Positions 10,901-24,458 of a stretch of DNA of 64,000 nucleotides are shown here, in pieces. The position numbers were made by a program, and so were the translations under genes. Position 1 is the stretch's first letter, and the number at the start of each line of letters is the position of its first letter. Source of the stretch: Pyxicephalus adspersus (lineage: Eukaryota > Chordata > Amphibia > Anura > Pyxicephalidae); contig NC_092866.1 in the NCBI RefSeq assembly GCF_032062135.1, positions 26,708,527 to 26,772,526 of the forward strand, read 5' to 3'. A model generated the notes under the pieces. That model did not search any database, had not been told where the DNA came from, and saw nothing but the letters and a program-made list of their open reading frames with translations.

Positions 10901-13017
10901 CATCATATAGAGTATACCTTTGTATAGTTTATACTGGTCAAATATATCCTGATGATTTAATCAGGTAATGACCATTAATATTGTGCACTGTACTAGCATT
11001 TTTGTATATTTCAAAAATGTGTATCTTGTATTTAATTGTTTATTGCACATAAGCCTATATAAACTATAATTGCCAACTAAAACGCCTACTTTGTTTCTTT
11101 TGATTTTCTTTTCTCTTTGTGGAGATCTGTTGTTATCACGGCAGGAATTTTGTACTATAGATGTACAGAGGGGGCCGTCTTCACTTCCCCCACAAAGTCC
11201 TTTAACTTTTCCTCCTCTTTCTTCTTCTTCATCTCATGGTCTTCAGTCCTTCATTGGGAGAATGTTTGGTTGGGAAACAGAGGAACACTCCCAGCCATCT
11301 TCTGGCATGCTAACTGAACACCCTCCTGACCCAGCTACTGATATACCAGTTGCTTTACAAATAGGTGGATGCCAGCCCCTTTCTGGAGTTTGTTGAACTT
11401 TGCTGGAAAATATAAATCCACCATTTTTTTTCTAATTAGGACATATCTACACTCTACAAACATGTAGCCCATAATGAGTTAATTTTCATGAAATTTGCAT
11501 GTTTGTGTATCTAGTTTATTGCGACAGGATATACCTGAAACATTGCCTACAGACAGGGACAATAAATGTCCTTCATGGTCCCTTGAGCGAATGTCTTTGA
11601 TGGCACAGACATGTCTGCATGGTGGGATCTGTTATCGCCCAGTAGAGTGGTCAGGAGGATGAGCTTCATGGTTGGCTCCCTTTCTGATTCCTCTTTACAG
11701 GAGTACTAATCTCCACTGACAGCGACATGGCAAAGCTGTTGTACTCCACAGTTTGGTATGTGTAAGCTTAGGTGCTGCCATACAGTCCTCCATCTAGTCA
11801 TTCTGGGTGAAGTCACACAGCAAGTGAGTTCCTTTCTGCCATGCAAAAACAAATTGTGCAATAGCTTTCCCCTTGCTACCTTTAAAAGGCAATGTGGTCA
11901 CTGACAAGGGAACCAGTATTGTGGTTTCATTTGACTTGGGTGAATTTACTTACTTTCCTGCTTTGCTTATGTCCGGATTCTGATGGTGAACAAATGTATT
12001 TCTTTTATCTTCTTTATAATTCTTTTTTCCTGGACAAAAAGATCCAAACTTGTTTCAGCAGATCCTTCTCTGCAAAAATATACTTGTTGCCTTCAAAAAA
12101 CAAAACGTTCTACCATTGCAAAAAATTATCTGTGACTTGCCTACCTGCTTGAATTCAGCATTACATTATCTTAACCACCTGCACAAGCAAAGGAAAACGG
12201 AAAATGATTATCTGATACACCATAGCAAAAAGACAGGGGGACTTTTTTTTTGTTTTTTTACCCTGGGCACCTGCAGTTAATTAAGGACACATCACAAGTC
12301 TATGGAGAAGGCAACTACATTTATCAGCCAGGAAAACAACAGTCATTTATATCATTGCACTCATTTTCCTGTTTAACGTTAGAAGCCATGTTGGATTTGA
12401 TGCATTATGGGGAGGAGGAGAAAGACTCTCATTCTTTACCTTGCAACTGTGAAGGTGTTAGTGAGAAAAAGGAGGTAGGCAACCTAAAGAGGATGAGGTG
12501 GAAGAGCAGGAGAAAGCAGCAGAGGAGAAATTGTCAGGTATGTTGCTATTTGGTGACACATCTATCTATGTGATATCAATGACACATCTCATTTGCAGGC
12601 ATCTCCCCATTCTGCACTGCATCCCTTTAAGTCAGCATAGTAGCGGCATCACCACCACAAGTAGGGCTTACTACAGCCTCATGGACACGACTAGCAGCAT
12701 GGGGACTGAGAATATAAGAAAGGGCAGTTGGTATAATCGTTGCTTCCATTCCCCAAACTTTCAACTCTCCCTATAGATTACCGGTGCAGGAAAGTTTGCC
12801 TTTCAAGATCTGCCTTGTCCACCCTGGTGTATCATGGTAAAGCATCATGTTTCTTGGTCCAAAGTGGACTTTGGTGGAGCAATTGATGTTAATTAAAATT
12901 AAATCAATCTTCAAATGGTGACCTGTTTCAGCCACCTGTTCCTGATGCCAAAGAGTAATTGTATCACCACCACCAACAACCACCCAAATAAAGGTCAGCA
13001 GAACAGTAAAACGAATT
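10901..13017. other. Intronic sequence without a recognised gene
   Basis: No family was recognised. Short open frames near 11070-11396 and 12250-12776 have no motif and no exon-like boundaries that fit neurexin. Confidence 0.4.
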
Positions 13018-13122
13018 TAGACTGGGTCCATACTGTTAAAGGTTCCTATAATTGACTTAAAATTTACCTAATACTGAACTTGATGTCTTTTTTCAACCTA
13101 CTATGCAACTTATCTAACTTTG
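13018..13122 (+). mobile_element. LINE 3' tail, CR1-like
   Basis: ACTGGGTCCATACTG, GAACTTGATGTCTTTTTTC and AACCTACTATGCAACTTATC match the recurrent 3' end of frog and fish CR1-like LINEs. Only the tail is present. Confidence 0.55.
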
Positions 13123-13224
13123 CAAAGAATGCCCAAATCATGCTCAAGAAAAATTTAAATTAGTATTTTTTTATTGTCAGTACAACAGTAAGTTCCGGAT
13201 TCCCTTAAAATAAATTTTGTGCCC

Positions 13225-14035
13225 TCCTGTCCTTTGTAATGGTATTAAAGTGAATAATCTTTAACTATAATCTCTATATGGACCATTTATATATTTATAC
13301 AGGGTGATCATATCCCTCCTTAAACATCTCTTCTCAAGGGAGAATAGATTCAGTTCAACTAACCTCTCCTCATAACTGAGCTCCTCCATTCCTTTTATTT
13401 TTTTAGTTGCCCTTCTCTGCACTCTCTCGAATTCCTCAATATCCTTTGTGTGAACTGGTGCCCAAAACTGGACTGCATATTCCAGATGTGGTCTGACCAA
13501 TGCTTTGTACAGGGGCAGGATTATATCCCCATCTCTGCAGTCTATTCCTCTTTCAATACAAGAAAGTACTTTGCTAGCTTTTAGATAGTACAGCTTGGTA
13601 TTGCATGCTATTATTTAGTCTATGATCTATCATCCAGGTCTGCTTGTAGATTATAGACATCCTGTATGGACCTCATTCCATTACATAGTTTGGTGTCATC
13701 TGCAAACACAGAAATGGTACTTTTAATCCCAAAGTCTATATCATTTATACAGATAATAAACAGTAAATGTCCCCACACTGAACCCTGGGATACACCACTA
13801 ATACCTTAGACCGTTCGGAGTATGTATTAATAATCACTACTCTCTGGATGCTGTCTTTAAGCCAGTTCATCTATCCATTTTCAAATTGAATTTTCTAAAC
13901 CGTTAGACCCTACTTTGCATATTAACTGTCTGTTGGGTACAGTGTCAAATGCTTTAGCAAAGTCTAAGTATACTATATCAACTGCTACTGCATTGTCTAC
14001 CTGTTTACTTACCAAATATGATTCAAAAGCTTAAT
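13225..14035 (-). mobile_element. CR1 LINE copy 1 (RT C-terminal part)
   Basis: The minus strand encodes MVRPHLEYAVQFWAPVHTKD, then IEEFERVQRRATKKIKGMEE and LVELNLFSLEKRCLRRDMI. This is the conserved C-terminal end of CR1 reverse transcriptase. Further 5' parts continue in broken frames to about 14035. The same family occurs at 43150-44540, 55390-56690 and 57703-59100, always on the minus strand. Confidence 0.85.
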
Positions 14036-14459
14036 GTGACAATATAACATGTATGTAATTTTTGTGTAGACACAAACAACGTTTATATGTGGATGAGACA
14101 TATCCCCTTCATGAGAATTCCCTGCAAACAACAAGGTAGTGGGAGTAGTTTAATGCATTTCACTAGATTCTTAGCTTCTTCAGGAGTCCTGTAAATATAT
14201 GTTTAAGAAATGTAGTGTAGGTAACTAAACATAGGTAACTAAGCCTGTAGCTGATAGCTCAGCCACACCATAGAAATGCTACGATGATGGTAGATTTACA
14301 GAGTAGCACATGTAGAAATACATATTGGAAATGTAGAAGATATATGAAAGGATGGGTAGTAGGGTTTGGCACTCATAATGTGCGTGTACAGCTGCACAGA
14401 CAGCCAAGCCTTTTCAATTAAATTGTTTTTGTAGAGTTAGCTGTAACTGTGCACTCTGG

Positions 14460-17400
14460 TAAACTTTATTGGCTATGCACACCAGGACCTTCCTGGAAAG
14501 TGAAATCGAATCAAGGTTGCCATACGTTCTGAAACGAAAAGCAGAATCGATGAGCAGTAGGGCATTCCCACCAAATATGATACATGAATCCTACTTCTCC
14601 ACAACCACAGAAACATAGGGGGGAGGAGGAGGGGTGTATGCGTGATAGTCAAAGTAGCATCAGGTACCACCTATACAGGACTTTGTAAGTGGTTTCCCCC
14701 GTGAGGGTGTTTTGAGATCATCTGGCCAGGTAGGCCAAGACCCTGGTCCATGTGCATGTGTAAGATGGTGGCTCTCAGATGGTAATCCCGATAGCAATGT
14801 AGAGTAAAATTAGGAAATTAACCTCTTGGCGTGCGGGTCATCTCTGAATGCTGTTTTGAACTCAAACTAGTTTGTGCTCAGATGGATGTTTTAAGTGACC
14901 TTATTTGCATATACAAAAAAATACAGTATTAGGGGGTCATGTTGTTTTAAGTATTGAAATGTCAGTACCTCCCTCTCTGAAATAAAGACATCTTGGTCAA
15001 CTCTTTCTGAACCCACCACCTGAAACACCTGGACTGCTCCATATCCAGAGGAAACATGGGGTTACCGAGTATGCTTGCCATCGGTAGATGTGGGGACATG
15101 AGGTGACACTTGGTTCTAACTGCGTCCCATATTTTGAAGGAGTGGGCCAATGGCAAGGAAAGCTGGCATGGATGCTGGTGGGGGAGAACCACAACAGGTT
15201 GTATATGGAAATCAGATGGCAATCTGGGATATCAAGGTAAACTCAAATCAGAGTTTTAGATGTGGTGTGCAATTTTGCCTGAAATCTTGCCTGCTTGATA
15301 ATATTTAGTAATGTGGGATACTGCCAATCACCCTCTGTCCTTCTTCATATAGTCTAGTGGGAGCCCAGATATAATTAGGCACAACTGACAGTTTACGTAG
15401 GACCGCAGGAGGGACAGAGGGTCCAGGGACCTCAGTATAACTGGACAGTTAGCTTCACAGAGGGTGCGGTATGATGAAGTCAAGTGAACCCTCAGATACA
15501 AATGCCTGGTCACCCAGGCGAGAAAATAGGCGAGTGAAATATTGGGGGCCAGTGACTTGCTCTCATTGACATGCAACCCCAATATCCTGGCAAACCTCAA
15601 GAGGGTAGTAAAGAGGTTGGGAAGCGGAGTATGGGGATGGGTCGTCAGTGAAGAGCAGATGTCCCAGCCACCTTTATACTTCTGGCATCCATCGGTTGTC
15701 ATAAGAACTGCACCAAAATAAATGATAGTTGCCAAAATTAAAAGGATAGGCGAAGGGGGGCAGCATTTTCTGGTTCCCTTTTGCAGGGGGAGCTCTCTGA
15801 CTCAAAGCTAAAGTACCGTACTAAGGCCAATGGCGTCAAATAAAAAGCTCCAATACACTGCTGAAGGAGCTCCCAAAGCCCAAATCTAAGGACAAGGAAC
15901 AAATATGGCCATGAGACCGTATCAATGGCCTTTTGCACATCCAAGGCCCGAAACATTACCTCCAAGGCCTGTGTTTTAGCAAAACCGGCTAGCTATTTTG
16001 CCCTACAAATGTTTTCATCCCCCTGCTACTGAGTCATAAATCTGGTCTGGTCTCTATATATCAGGCTTTAGAGACTGCGATTCAGCCAATTGGCTAAAAT
16101 TTTCGTGAGCAGCTTGAGGTTGAGATTTAGCAAAATGGGTCTATAATTGGACCACAACTGATAGTTCTTGCTTGGTTTGGGTATCATGACTATGTGCAAA
16201 GCCAGCATATTAGGGTCTAATGTCCCTCTCCCTTTTAATGGATTAAATATCTTGTAAAACATAGCAGCGTATAACCATCTGGCTCTGGACGCTTGTTGTT
16301 TTTAAGGGAACAAATGGCAATTAGTATTTCATTTTCCATAATATCGGCTTCCAAAGCCTCCACAAAATCCGAGGACAGGGTGATGAGGGACAGTTTATCA
16401 AAAAAGCTCTGAGCTGCTGTTTCAGAGAACTCTGCAGGGTCATATTTAATTTGGTCAGGGGGAATTTGAATTCCTCAAGCACCTTAAGGGGATTTCCTGT
16501 GAGAACATTGTTACAACATTTAAGTATCATGGGTTACTGTTGGGGCTCCATACAACTAAGCTTCCAAACCAGAGGAGTATCTATCTTGTTGGCTTTTGTG
16601 TAGAAAGTTTGTCCTAGTGAATCATTAGTGATTTTGTCCAAAGTTTGTTTATGCACTTTCGTGGGAGACAACTGGAAGGCTCAGATGGCCTGTTCAAACT
16701 GTAGCTCTAATTGTTTCACTACTCTTTCCTGCTCTCCCCTATGATGGGTTGCCAATTGGATTATATGACCCCTGACTACTACTTTAAAAGGCTCCCCACA
16801 GGGTGTAGAGATTGTGCACTGATGAGACGTTGAGGTCAAGATACATGGTTATCTGTTTCCTAAGGTCCTCCACATCCTTCTAGCGGAAGAGTAGAGACTC
16901 GTCCAGAGTCCAAGAAGATCTATCTGGCTTAACCAAAAAGCCCTTACAGTAAGTAGTCTCAGGTTGTGGTCAGACCATGGCAACATTAGGATCAAGGCCA
17001 CTGAAACGGCAGGAAGAAAGGTGTTGGGTGTTGCTTGTTGAGCTGTTTAAGACCTGGTGTAAATTGGAATCCCCAGAAAGGATGACTGCTCCCCTGCGAT
17101 GACTATGGAGTAAAGACAGGATCTCCCCGAGAAACAGGATTTGGCCTGTGTTGGGACCATAGTAAGTATGGTCACATCTGCTTCTTGAAAAGAGCCCTGT
17201 AAAAGCAAGTATCTACCCGCTGGGTCAGCAATATTTTTGGTACAGTGGAACTAGCACTACCCTTTGCTTCATAGTGGCAGAAGCCGCATAGAAGTGGGGA
17301 CGAGGAAGCAGGAAAGTGGGTATCCTGAATACACACTATGTCCACCTTAAGGGACTTAAATACTTAAGGGAGGGCGAGAAAAAGTACATTTTTGAGATGC

Positions 17401-17480
17401 TGACAAATTGGTCCGACATCATGAAGCCAGTGACGTGATGCCAGTATATTGAAGGCACATTAGGATTTATAAAGAATGAT
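14460..17480 (-). mobile_element. Tx1/L1-type LINE A, decayed
   Basis: Reading the minus strand from the right: an endonuclease start with VDIVCIQDTHF near 17340, a linker with KLSPTKVHKQTLDKITNDSL-like text near 16650, RT with ALHIVMIPKPSKNYQLWSNY and RPILLNLNLKLLTKILANWL near 16150, LDVQKAIDTVSWPYLFLVLR near 15920, and GLHVNESKSLAPNIS near 15560. The order and motifs are those of L1/Tx1 ORF2. Stops and frameshifts are frequent. The GC-richer 17480-17780 may be its 5' region. Confidence 0.8.
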
Positions 17481-18480
17481 CCGATAGTCAGTCCCCCTTT
17501 AGCCGACTGAAGCGCCGAAAGGGGGGAACCTAGCGGAGCTGTGGAAAGTGGATGCAGAACACATGCAACAGCTCTTCTAGGACCATGGGACCCAACCTGG
17601 GGTGCTAGGACCGTGGAAGCAATCAGTGGAGCTCTGCTCTCATGATGACAACACAGCTTCCCTAGGGCTGCAGGAGCAATCAGAAGACTCTACTGATTGC
17701 TACCGTGGAGAGGTGTATGGGGTGCAGAACACGTGCTGGTGCTCCGCTAGGTAACCCAGGGAAAATGTTCTCATAGGAGCACTCCTTTGGTTGGCTTAGA
17801 AAAGGGAAGCACTGATGAGGGCTAAAGCATCATTAAGGTCCACTTTTTTTTTTTACTGTCTTGAGATCAGCCATAGGAATCATCCTTTCATAGTGAGATA
17901 ACCTGTAAATAAAAATAAAAAAGTTAAATACACGGTTAAACACAAACAACACATACATATAAAAAAAATACTTTAACATTAAAGTATGATCTCATTTTTA
18001 ACATATATTGTTAACCCTTTTAGGGAAAGATTAAGGGGGTTTATATACCCCTGTACTCATTCCCCAGGGTTAAAAACTCCCTATAAACATTAGGGTAACA
18101 TAGGTAATAGATTTGTTTATTATGGGTCAAACAGAAAGTTCCCCTTGAACAGCGCTTGTGCCACTAACAGCTTTTTTAATCAATTGAAACCTCTAAATAA
18201 AAATCGTAAATAAATACAGCCATGCCACACACCTTCCTTCACCCACAGGGGGTGTGCACTTTCTCATTAGGACCAAGGACAAGGAATGGCAAGTCTGTAC
18301 TCATGCAGAAGCCTTTCCACACCTGACTACTATAGTACAGCAATTTCCTCTACTAAAACAGTCTTTTTTATTAACTCACACATCTCAAAACTGAATATAC
18401 ACTCCCAGGCGATCACAGCATCCAACAGAATGACATCTTTATAATATGTTTATTAACAGTACCATCTGTGGATACAATGC
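17481..18480. other. Intronic sequence, possible LINE 5' region then AT-rich DNA
   Basis: At 17500-17780 there are partly repeated blocks (GCAGAACACATGCAACAGCTC and GCAGAACACGTGCTGGTGCTC, each after a GTGGA). The remainder is AT-rich without a recognised element. Confidence 0.35.
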
Positions 18481-18560
18481 CTAATGTGTTTCATTTTTTG
18501 AAGTGTTTTCATCAGAGGTATTCTGCCAGTTACCAATTTACATGTTATACACAGAGCTGT
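18440..18560 (-). mobile_element. Penelope-type terminal fragment, decayed
   Basis: On the minus strand, CTGATGA (complement of 18509-18515) is followed after a short A-rich spacer by GAAAC (complement of 18488-18492). The layout matches the two + strand copies at 10801 and 51754, but the stem between the boxes is no longer complementary. Confidence 0.35.
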
Positions 18561-19237
18561 TCCATATAAACCGTTTAATCCCATGGCCAACTACAACAGC
18601 AACGAAAAAAAACCCAAAATGCAGTAGATAATACATACAGGTACTAATAATAGGTTGAAACAATTTCACAAAATTTAGATGTGCAAGAAATCCAAAGTGG
18701 GGCATATCTTACAAGCATTGGGAATTTATTTATACGATGTAACACCATTCACAAATGACACAAATATTATTATAATCTACCAGAATCTAATTTATAAATA
18801 AAAAAATTGGCAAGATCCTGAATAAACACAATTATCGGTCATTATCATAGCAATTTAAATAAAATTAGATTTTCTGTATTTCAAACATCCATATCAATAA
18901 AATACTATTTTTATTTTGTCTGCTCCCCATAAATGTTTGATCTGAACAAATCTAAAGCAGTGGAATACTATTCCAGAAATACTTTACAATTTTGTCATTG
19001 CATATTTGTAGAATAGGTAAAAATAACTTTATATATTGTATTTCTGACCCTATTTTTGTCTTGTTTCATATTTCATTTTGTGTTTACCCATGTTATTTCA
19101 TTGTAGCTTCTCACCCTTCTTTTGAGATTTATATTTTGTTTTGTTGGTTTGTAAATGTACCATATCTATTCATCTGAAACTGCTGTATGTTTGGACACAA
19201 AAATGCATTCATCACAACATTGTTCTACCTATTCTAG
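18561..19237 (+). other. End of the intron before exon A
   Basis: AT-rich sequence without a recognised repeat. It leads into the pyrimidine-containing acceptor TTGTTCTACCTATTCTAG. Confidence 0.6.
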
Positions 19238-19539
19238 GGAAGGAAGAATATGCAGCTACATTTCGAGGAAATGAATTCTTCTGTTACGACTTGTCCCACA
19301 GCCCAATCCAGAGCAGTGCAGATGAAATTACCCTCTCCTTCAGGACCCTCCAGCGGAATGGATTGATGCTCCATACAGGGAAATCAGCAGACTACGTCAA
19401 CCTGTCACTGAAAAGCGGTGCAGTGTGGTTGGTCATCAACCTTGGATCGGGTGCGTTTGAAGCTCTAGTGGAACCTGTCAATGGAAAGTTCAATGATAAC
19501 AACTGGCATGACGTCCGTGTCACCAGGAATCTACGACAG
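19238..19539 (+). CDS. NRXN2: Neurexin-2 alpha coding exon A (N-terminal part of LNS2)
   Basis: This internal exon encodes the first 100 or so residues of the second laminin/neurexin/sex-hormone-globulin (LNS) domain of alpha-neurexin, a presynaptic adhesion receptor. Readable landmarks are [56 protein letters not shown] and [17 protein letters not shown]. The acceptor is CTATTCTAG before 19238 and the donor is CAG/GTATGT after 19539. The exon begins with the last two bases of a split Gly codon and ends in phase 0. The SS1 splice site of neurexins lies just before this point in the protein, but no SS1 microexon could be identified upstream. NRXN2 is preferred over NRXN1 and NRXN3 because of Trp in SGAVWLVI and Arg in WHDVRVTRN; this rests on recalled family sequence, not an alignment. 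Confidence 0.95.
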
Positions 19540-22127
19540 GTATGTACTAAATGTCATTTTCTTTGTTGAACTATGTCTAATACATTTTTGTCCTATGTAA
19601 ATTCTGTCAGGAAAATGAGAAGATGTTTTCATAACTTTTTTTAGCATTATAATTTTGTGTTGGAATCATACAATGTATAAATTAGCATATACTGACATTT
19701 ACTGAATATAATTAGAGGTACTAAATTGCCTAAATCGTTTATTGAAATTAGGAACATTTTAGATAAAACATGTTTCTTTGTCTCGCACTTGTATTACTAA
19801 TTGAGTAGAAAGTAAACGGTCCAGTTAACCTTTGTTCAATGAAAATACCTAATCATATGTCGGAAATTGCATTTAATTGGGTGATTAAATCAAACACAGC
19901 CTCACTGGCATAGGTGGACTTTCTATACTTTTCGTAAATAAATCATTGAGTGTAGTCTAAAAGGTTTAATGGTCTTGTCACTATGTTGATGAAACATTTT
20001 TCCAACAAATTGGGAGCAACAGGTTTTCATAACTGAAACAAGAGGATAATGACAGAATATGGTATGAATGATAGCCTCGGGTGTCTTGAACCTTGGTGGC
20101 TGTTCCCCACTACAATACATCATCTGGTGTTCTGGTCATTTCAAGTTGCCCCAGCTGTCATTTATTTATTATTCTGTCATGATTTTGTGATATCACGATC
20201 TGTCATGATATTGAGCCTGACTCTATTAGGGTAAAAGGCGTGCTTTAAGGCCCAAGCAATGCAGTTGTAATCAATGTTGGGGTAGTCTGCGGAGAAAGCC
20301 TCCTTCTTCCTCTCTTTTTCTGACTGGGCTACAAAAAGTATTCTACCGTTAAACCAAGGACACCTTCGGCTCTAGATAAACTCCATCCCTTCACCTCTAG
20401 TGATCTTTCGTGGTCAGTAGGCTCACATTCCCATTCCAATTAGTGAAATTCATCTCTACTCTGATAAAGCAGGCCACAGTGTAGAGATAAATGAAAACTG
20501 CTGGGCTTTAAAAAGATGGCCGCTGAGGTGAACAATGATCAGACAATGATCAGGTGTGTTAGAATTGCACAGGTATTAGTAGTAGGACAACTCACTAAAC
20601 AGTGAAAGTTGACTGTTAATACTGTTTTGCACTGCTAATGCCTGTTTTAAAACGTATAACTACTGTGCACATGTATTTCAGGTTATATGCATAATTTTTA
20701 AATTTTAGCACACTGGAGAGTCTTCCTTTATTTTACAAATTTGTAGATGTCATTGTTTACAATATTTTGGCATTATTTATTTGTATATTCCTTGTTTAAA
20801 TATTTTGAAGTTTCTATCTAGATATTTACATATATTTTCACTGGTTGCATAGCAAAGGAAAAGTAGCTTATCTTTAATTATACTTATTTATATGTAATTG
20901 ACAAAAGATTTTGTATCTTTACCAAACTTGACTTCACTTTAAAATTGCCATAGGTGCTATATCAAGCTAGCATGTTTAACACAGATTTTTTTTTCACTTT
21001 TCTACAGTATTGTTTAACTTTCTACATATCTTTAAATACTGTTTTGCACTGGTCTAGTTTATCATGTTCTATTTTATTCTCAATCTTTTCAGAGGTCTGA
21101 CTAGAATGCTTACAGACCTAAGAATTGGTAAATTGAATTTAAAAATAGGCCAATACAGTATTTCTTGTATACTATTTAATGTGTAATCACAGAAATAAAA
21201 CTCAGGCAAACAAATCAAAATAAATGTGTGAAAGGAGCTGTTCACTGGCCAACTTTGTCAAGCAGCATACCCCAGTGCAACAGGGATGAAAACCTGATTT
21301 CTTTCTTTGATTCAACAAATTTAGGAGTCTCATACCTTGTCAAATAAATATGTACTTACAAATACATCATTACATTTGCCCCTTGTATAATGGTTTGTTT
21401 TTTTCCCAATGGGTTGGATGTTGCAGGCTGGCAAAGAGTATCTTTAAATAAAACATTATAACATTATTCAACTTGCTTACACTTTTGAACTGAAACTAGA
21501 TACATTATTCTCATTCTTTTTTATGTGTATCCCCACTATTACATGCTAGTATTGAGCAGCTGAAAGTCTAAAACCTAGAAGCATGTTAATTTGATATGTT
21601 TCCATCACCTAGCATTAGGCTCAGATGGGGCAACTATACACTGGATATTAAGGGTAATTAACCAATCTGCTCTGGGAAATACACGTGACTATAGATACAC
21701 ATTGTGTTTTTTATTAAGTAGATTGGTAAACATAAAGTAGATGGTAAAAAAAAGTCTTAGAGTTCCAAAATTTTTGTTTGCTAAAAGTAAAAGTTACATA
21801 AAAAAGTCACAGGTAACACCGCTTGGTCAAAACAAGAGCTTAAGCCATATCCCTAGTCTGAAGAAGTAAAAAATCAAATATTTGTATTTGATGCTAAGTA
21901 TGCAGATTTGTGTATCCTTCAAATTTATTTATTTTTATAAACATTAATATTTTATTTATTTTATTTTCTATTTAAATGAGTATCTAAGCATAACATAGTT
22001 AAAGCTGATCTCCAGTTTTCTAACTACACAGATAAACACACATAGAGTGGCAATATCTGTCAATTGGTTTGTATTTTTGTCCATCTTGTCTTGAAATTAC
22101 ACCAAGCACAGTAGTTAGGTAACACTT

Positions 22128-22273
22128 AGGTCTCGATTTATAAAAAAGGAAATCTGACATTCCCTCAAACATTATCTGTTCAAATACTGCCATTGAAACA
22201 CGTGGACCTAGAAGACTCTCATGAAGGAAGGTTTGAGAGAATATTAGATTCCTAGTTTTATAAATAGAGGCCT
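22128..22273. mobile_element. Small palindromic MITE
   Basis: The left end AGGTCTCGATTTATAAAA mirrors the right end TTTTATAAATAGAGGCCT. The arms continue inward (GGAAATCTGACATTCCCTCA against TGAGAGAATATTAGATTCC). The ends resemble the (GGGCC)TGATTTATTAAA ends of the other MITEs in this window. Confidence 0.65.
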
Positions 22274-22659
22274 TAGCGTTCTTATCTTTTCATCATTATC
22301 TTACAAATTGTGACTGCTAGTGAAAGAAAAAGCAGCAGACTAATAAATTCTGTAAACACATTCCTAATTATCAAAAGGGCCTTATAACACAGTAAGTTGG
22401 CAACCTGTGCTTATGTGCCTGAAGTTCAATACAAATCAAGTTGGATCGATTAGTTTATTTGTTTTTTTGGAAAATGTCTTTCTATATTCTTTTTTTATTC
22501 TGTATTATTAGTATTATTATTACTACTACTAATACTACTAATAATAATAATATAATGATGGCATTGTTATATATACATAAACAAGGATTAATTGACTACA
22601 ATGTAGGATTTATTCTAATTGTGTTCATTATTTTAAGTTGAATATCAAGGCATGAATAA

Positions 22660-23108
22660 GATATCACTTGATTTCAAGTATTTTCTTAAAATCCCCAAAA
22701 CTTAATTTACATACATTCATAAACCATACATGTATATGCTGTTTCCAAATATCAATGTATCTCCAGTGTTGCAATCATTCATTGGAATATCAACAATAGT
22801 CCTTTTGACTTAAATGGGTGTCATTACCTTATCCGAAACATGGCTACTACATGGTTGTGCTATCAGGTTAATTGCTGCAAAAATATTTGCTATGCATATT
22901 CACCTAAAGTCTCTCCAAACGCATTGAACATTTGCTTTGTGAGAATTGTTACCCTTTTTTGAAAATAGCTATGAAATGCTGTGTCATCCCTATGATTGCA
23001 ACATTGGGGATACATTGATATTTGGAAACAGCATATGCATGTATGTTTTATACATTTATGCAAAATTATTTTTGGATTTTATGGTGTTATTTGAAATTGA
23101 ATTGTACC
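22660..23108. mobile_element. Foldback element with about 95-bp arms
   Basis: GCTGTTTCCAAATATCAATG at about 22739 is the exact complement of CATTGATATTTGGAAACAGC at about 23014. The complementarity continues outward (TTGATTTCAAGTATTTTCTT against ATTTGAAATTGAATTG) and inward (GTGTTGCAATCAT against ATGATTGCAACAT). The loop is roughly 22780-22986. No protein is encoded. Confidence 0.75.
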
Positions 23109-23589
23109 TTAAAATCTCCTATTTACTACTTGATATATAGTTTTCTGGGAATTGGTACCTCCCCCTTTTTTTGATCTGTCTATAAATATATCCTAATTTT
23201 GTTTATTATTTTACTCCTAATATTCATATTGATATTCTCTGCTCTCATAGAAAAATCACATATGTGTAAAGTTGATTTTTTTCAAGAATTATTTTTCATT
23301 TCAAGGAAATGTTTTTTTATCTCCACCAAAAAAAGCTTCATCTTAAATCCTAACAATTACTGCCAGATACAACTATGGGTAATTTCAATGATGGCTTTAC
23401 TGAGAACTACCAAAACTGATTTCCTCCAAATGCTAGTTGCTGGGTTGTAATGCTGATCCCTCTAATTCAGCACTTATAGTAAAAAATCTCAAAACAAAAA
23501 TTAAAAATCGCACTTGTAAGGTTATGAATACTTGGTCCAGGTCAGTGGCCTTTAAAGTTAGCATGTCCATAAAGCTACTGGGATTTTGT

Positions 23590-24450
23590 CAGCATAACAA
23601 TACAAAAAAGGAAAATGTATTACTTATTGTAATTTTCCTTTTCTTGTCAGCACATGATGGGTTAATCCCTTTCCACTCCCACTCCCAGGACCTAACTAGA
23701 TAAATTTAAGGTGGTCCATACACCTAGTGTTCCATAACTAGCCCTAAGGGTGGGTATATATGCTTACACAGAGCTTATCAGGAGAGAAAAATCAAAGTAA
23801 GTAATAACTTTTCCCTTTTCCTGACCACTCTATGTCAGCAGATGGGAAATACCTATCATACCCATGGAGAGAAGTTCAAAAACAGTTAAATATCACAAGT
23901 AAACCAGTAGACAGACCCTTTTTAACCAAAACTAACAGCAGTTAAGGCTACCAGTTCAATGTAGTAATGACATAATGTGTGAAGGGGAGACTAGGTTACT
24001 AGCTTACAATAGGTGGCCAATGACACTAGAATAGCCTCTGCACAGGAAGAGGACATGCTATGAATGAGCTGTGAGCCCTAAAAGGATTTCTAACAATTTA
24101 CTGAATACTTATCCAGATAGTTCAGACAATGGGCCTTCTTAGTCTTTGGTAGCCCCCAAGAGATAGTGATGTTCTGAATGACATATACAGTAGGTGCCAA
24201 GTTATTGAGGTATTCTTGGAGAGTACTGCTGATGTAAAGTTTGCTGATCTCTTGACCATCTACTAGAAGAATGTGAGGAACACAGTCTTCTGATTAAATG
24301 AAAGGTTGGTGTAACCTTATGGCTGAGGCCAAGCATGGGCAACATACCTTCCCTGTCTGAAAAGAAAGGTGGTAGAAGGCTCCTAGGCACCATAGATAAT
24401 CTCTAAAATTCATCTGGTTACAATGACAGCCATGAAAAGGACTTCCTTCA
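23590..24450. other. Unclassified repeat-like sequence
   Basis: TTTTCCTTTTCTTGTCAGCACATG near 23635 and TTTTCCTGACC...ATGTCAGCAGATGGG near 23815 look like two related ends about 180 bp apart. No superfamily could be assigned, and no TSD was identified. Confidence 0.3.
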
Positions 24451-24458
24451 GCAACGGC

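Noticed and set aside
17780..17830. CTGATGA near 17792 as a further hammerhead core
   Set aside because: No GAAAC box follows at the right distance, and the local hairpin GCTAAAGC does not fit stem II.
23437..23703. 88-codon + strand frame as a gene
   Set aside because: No motif, low-complexity composition, and it lies in repeat-like intronic sequence.
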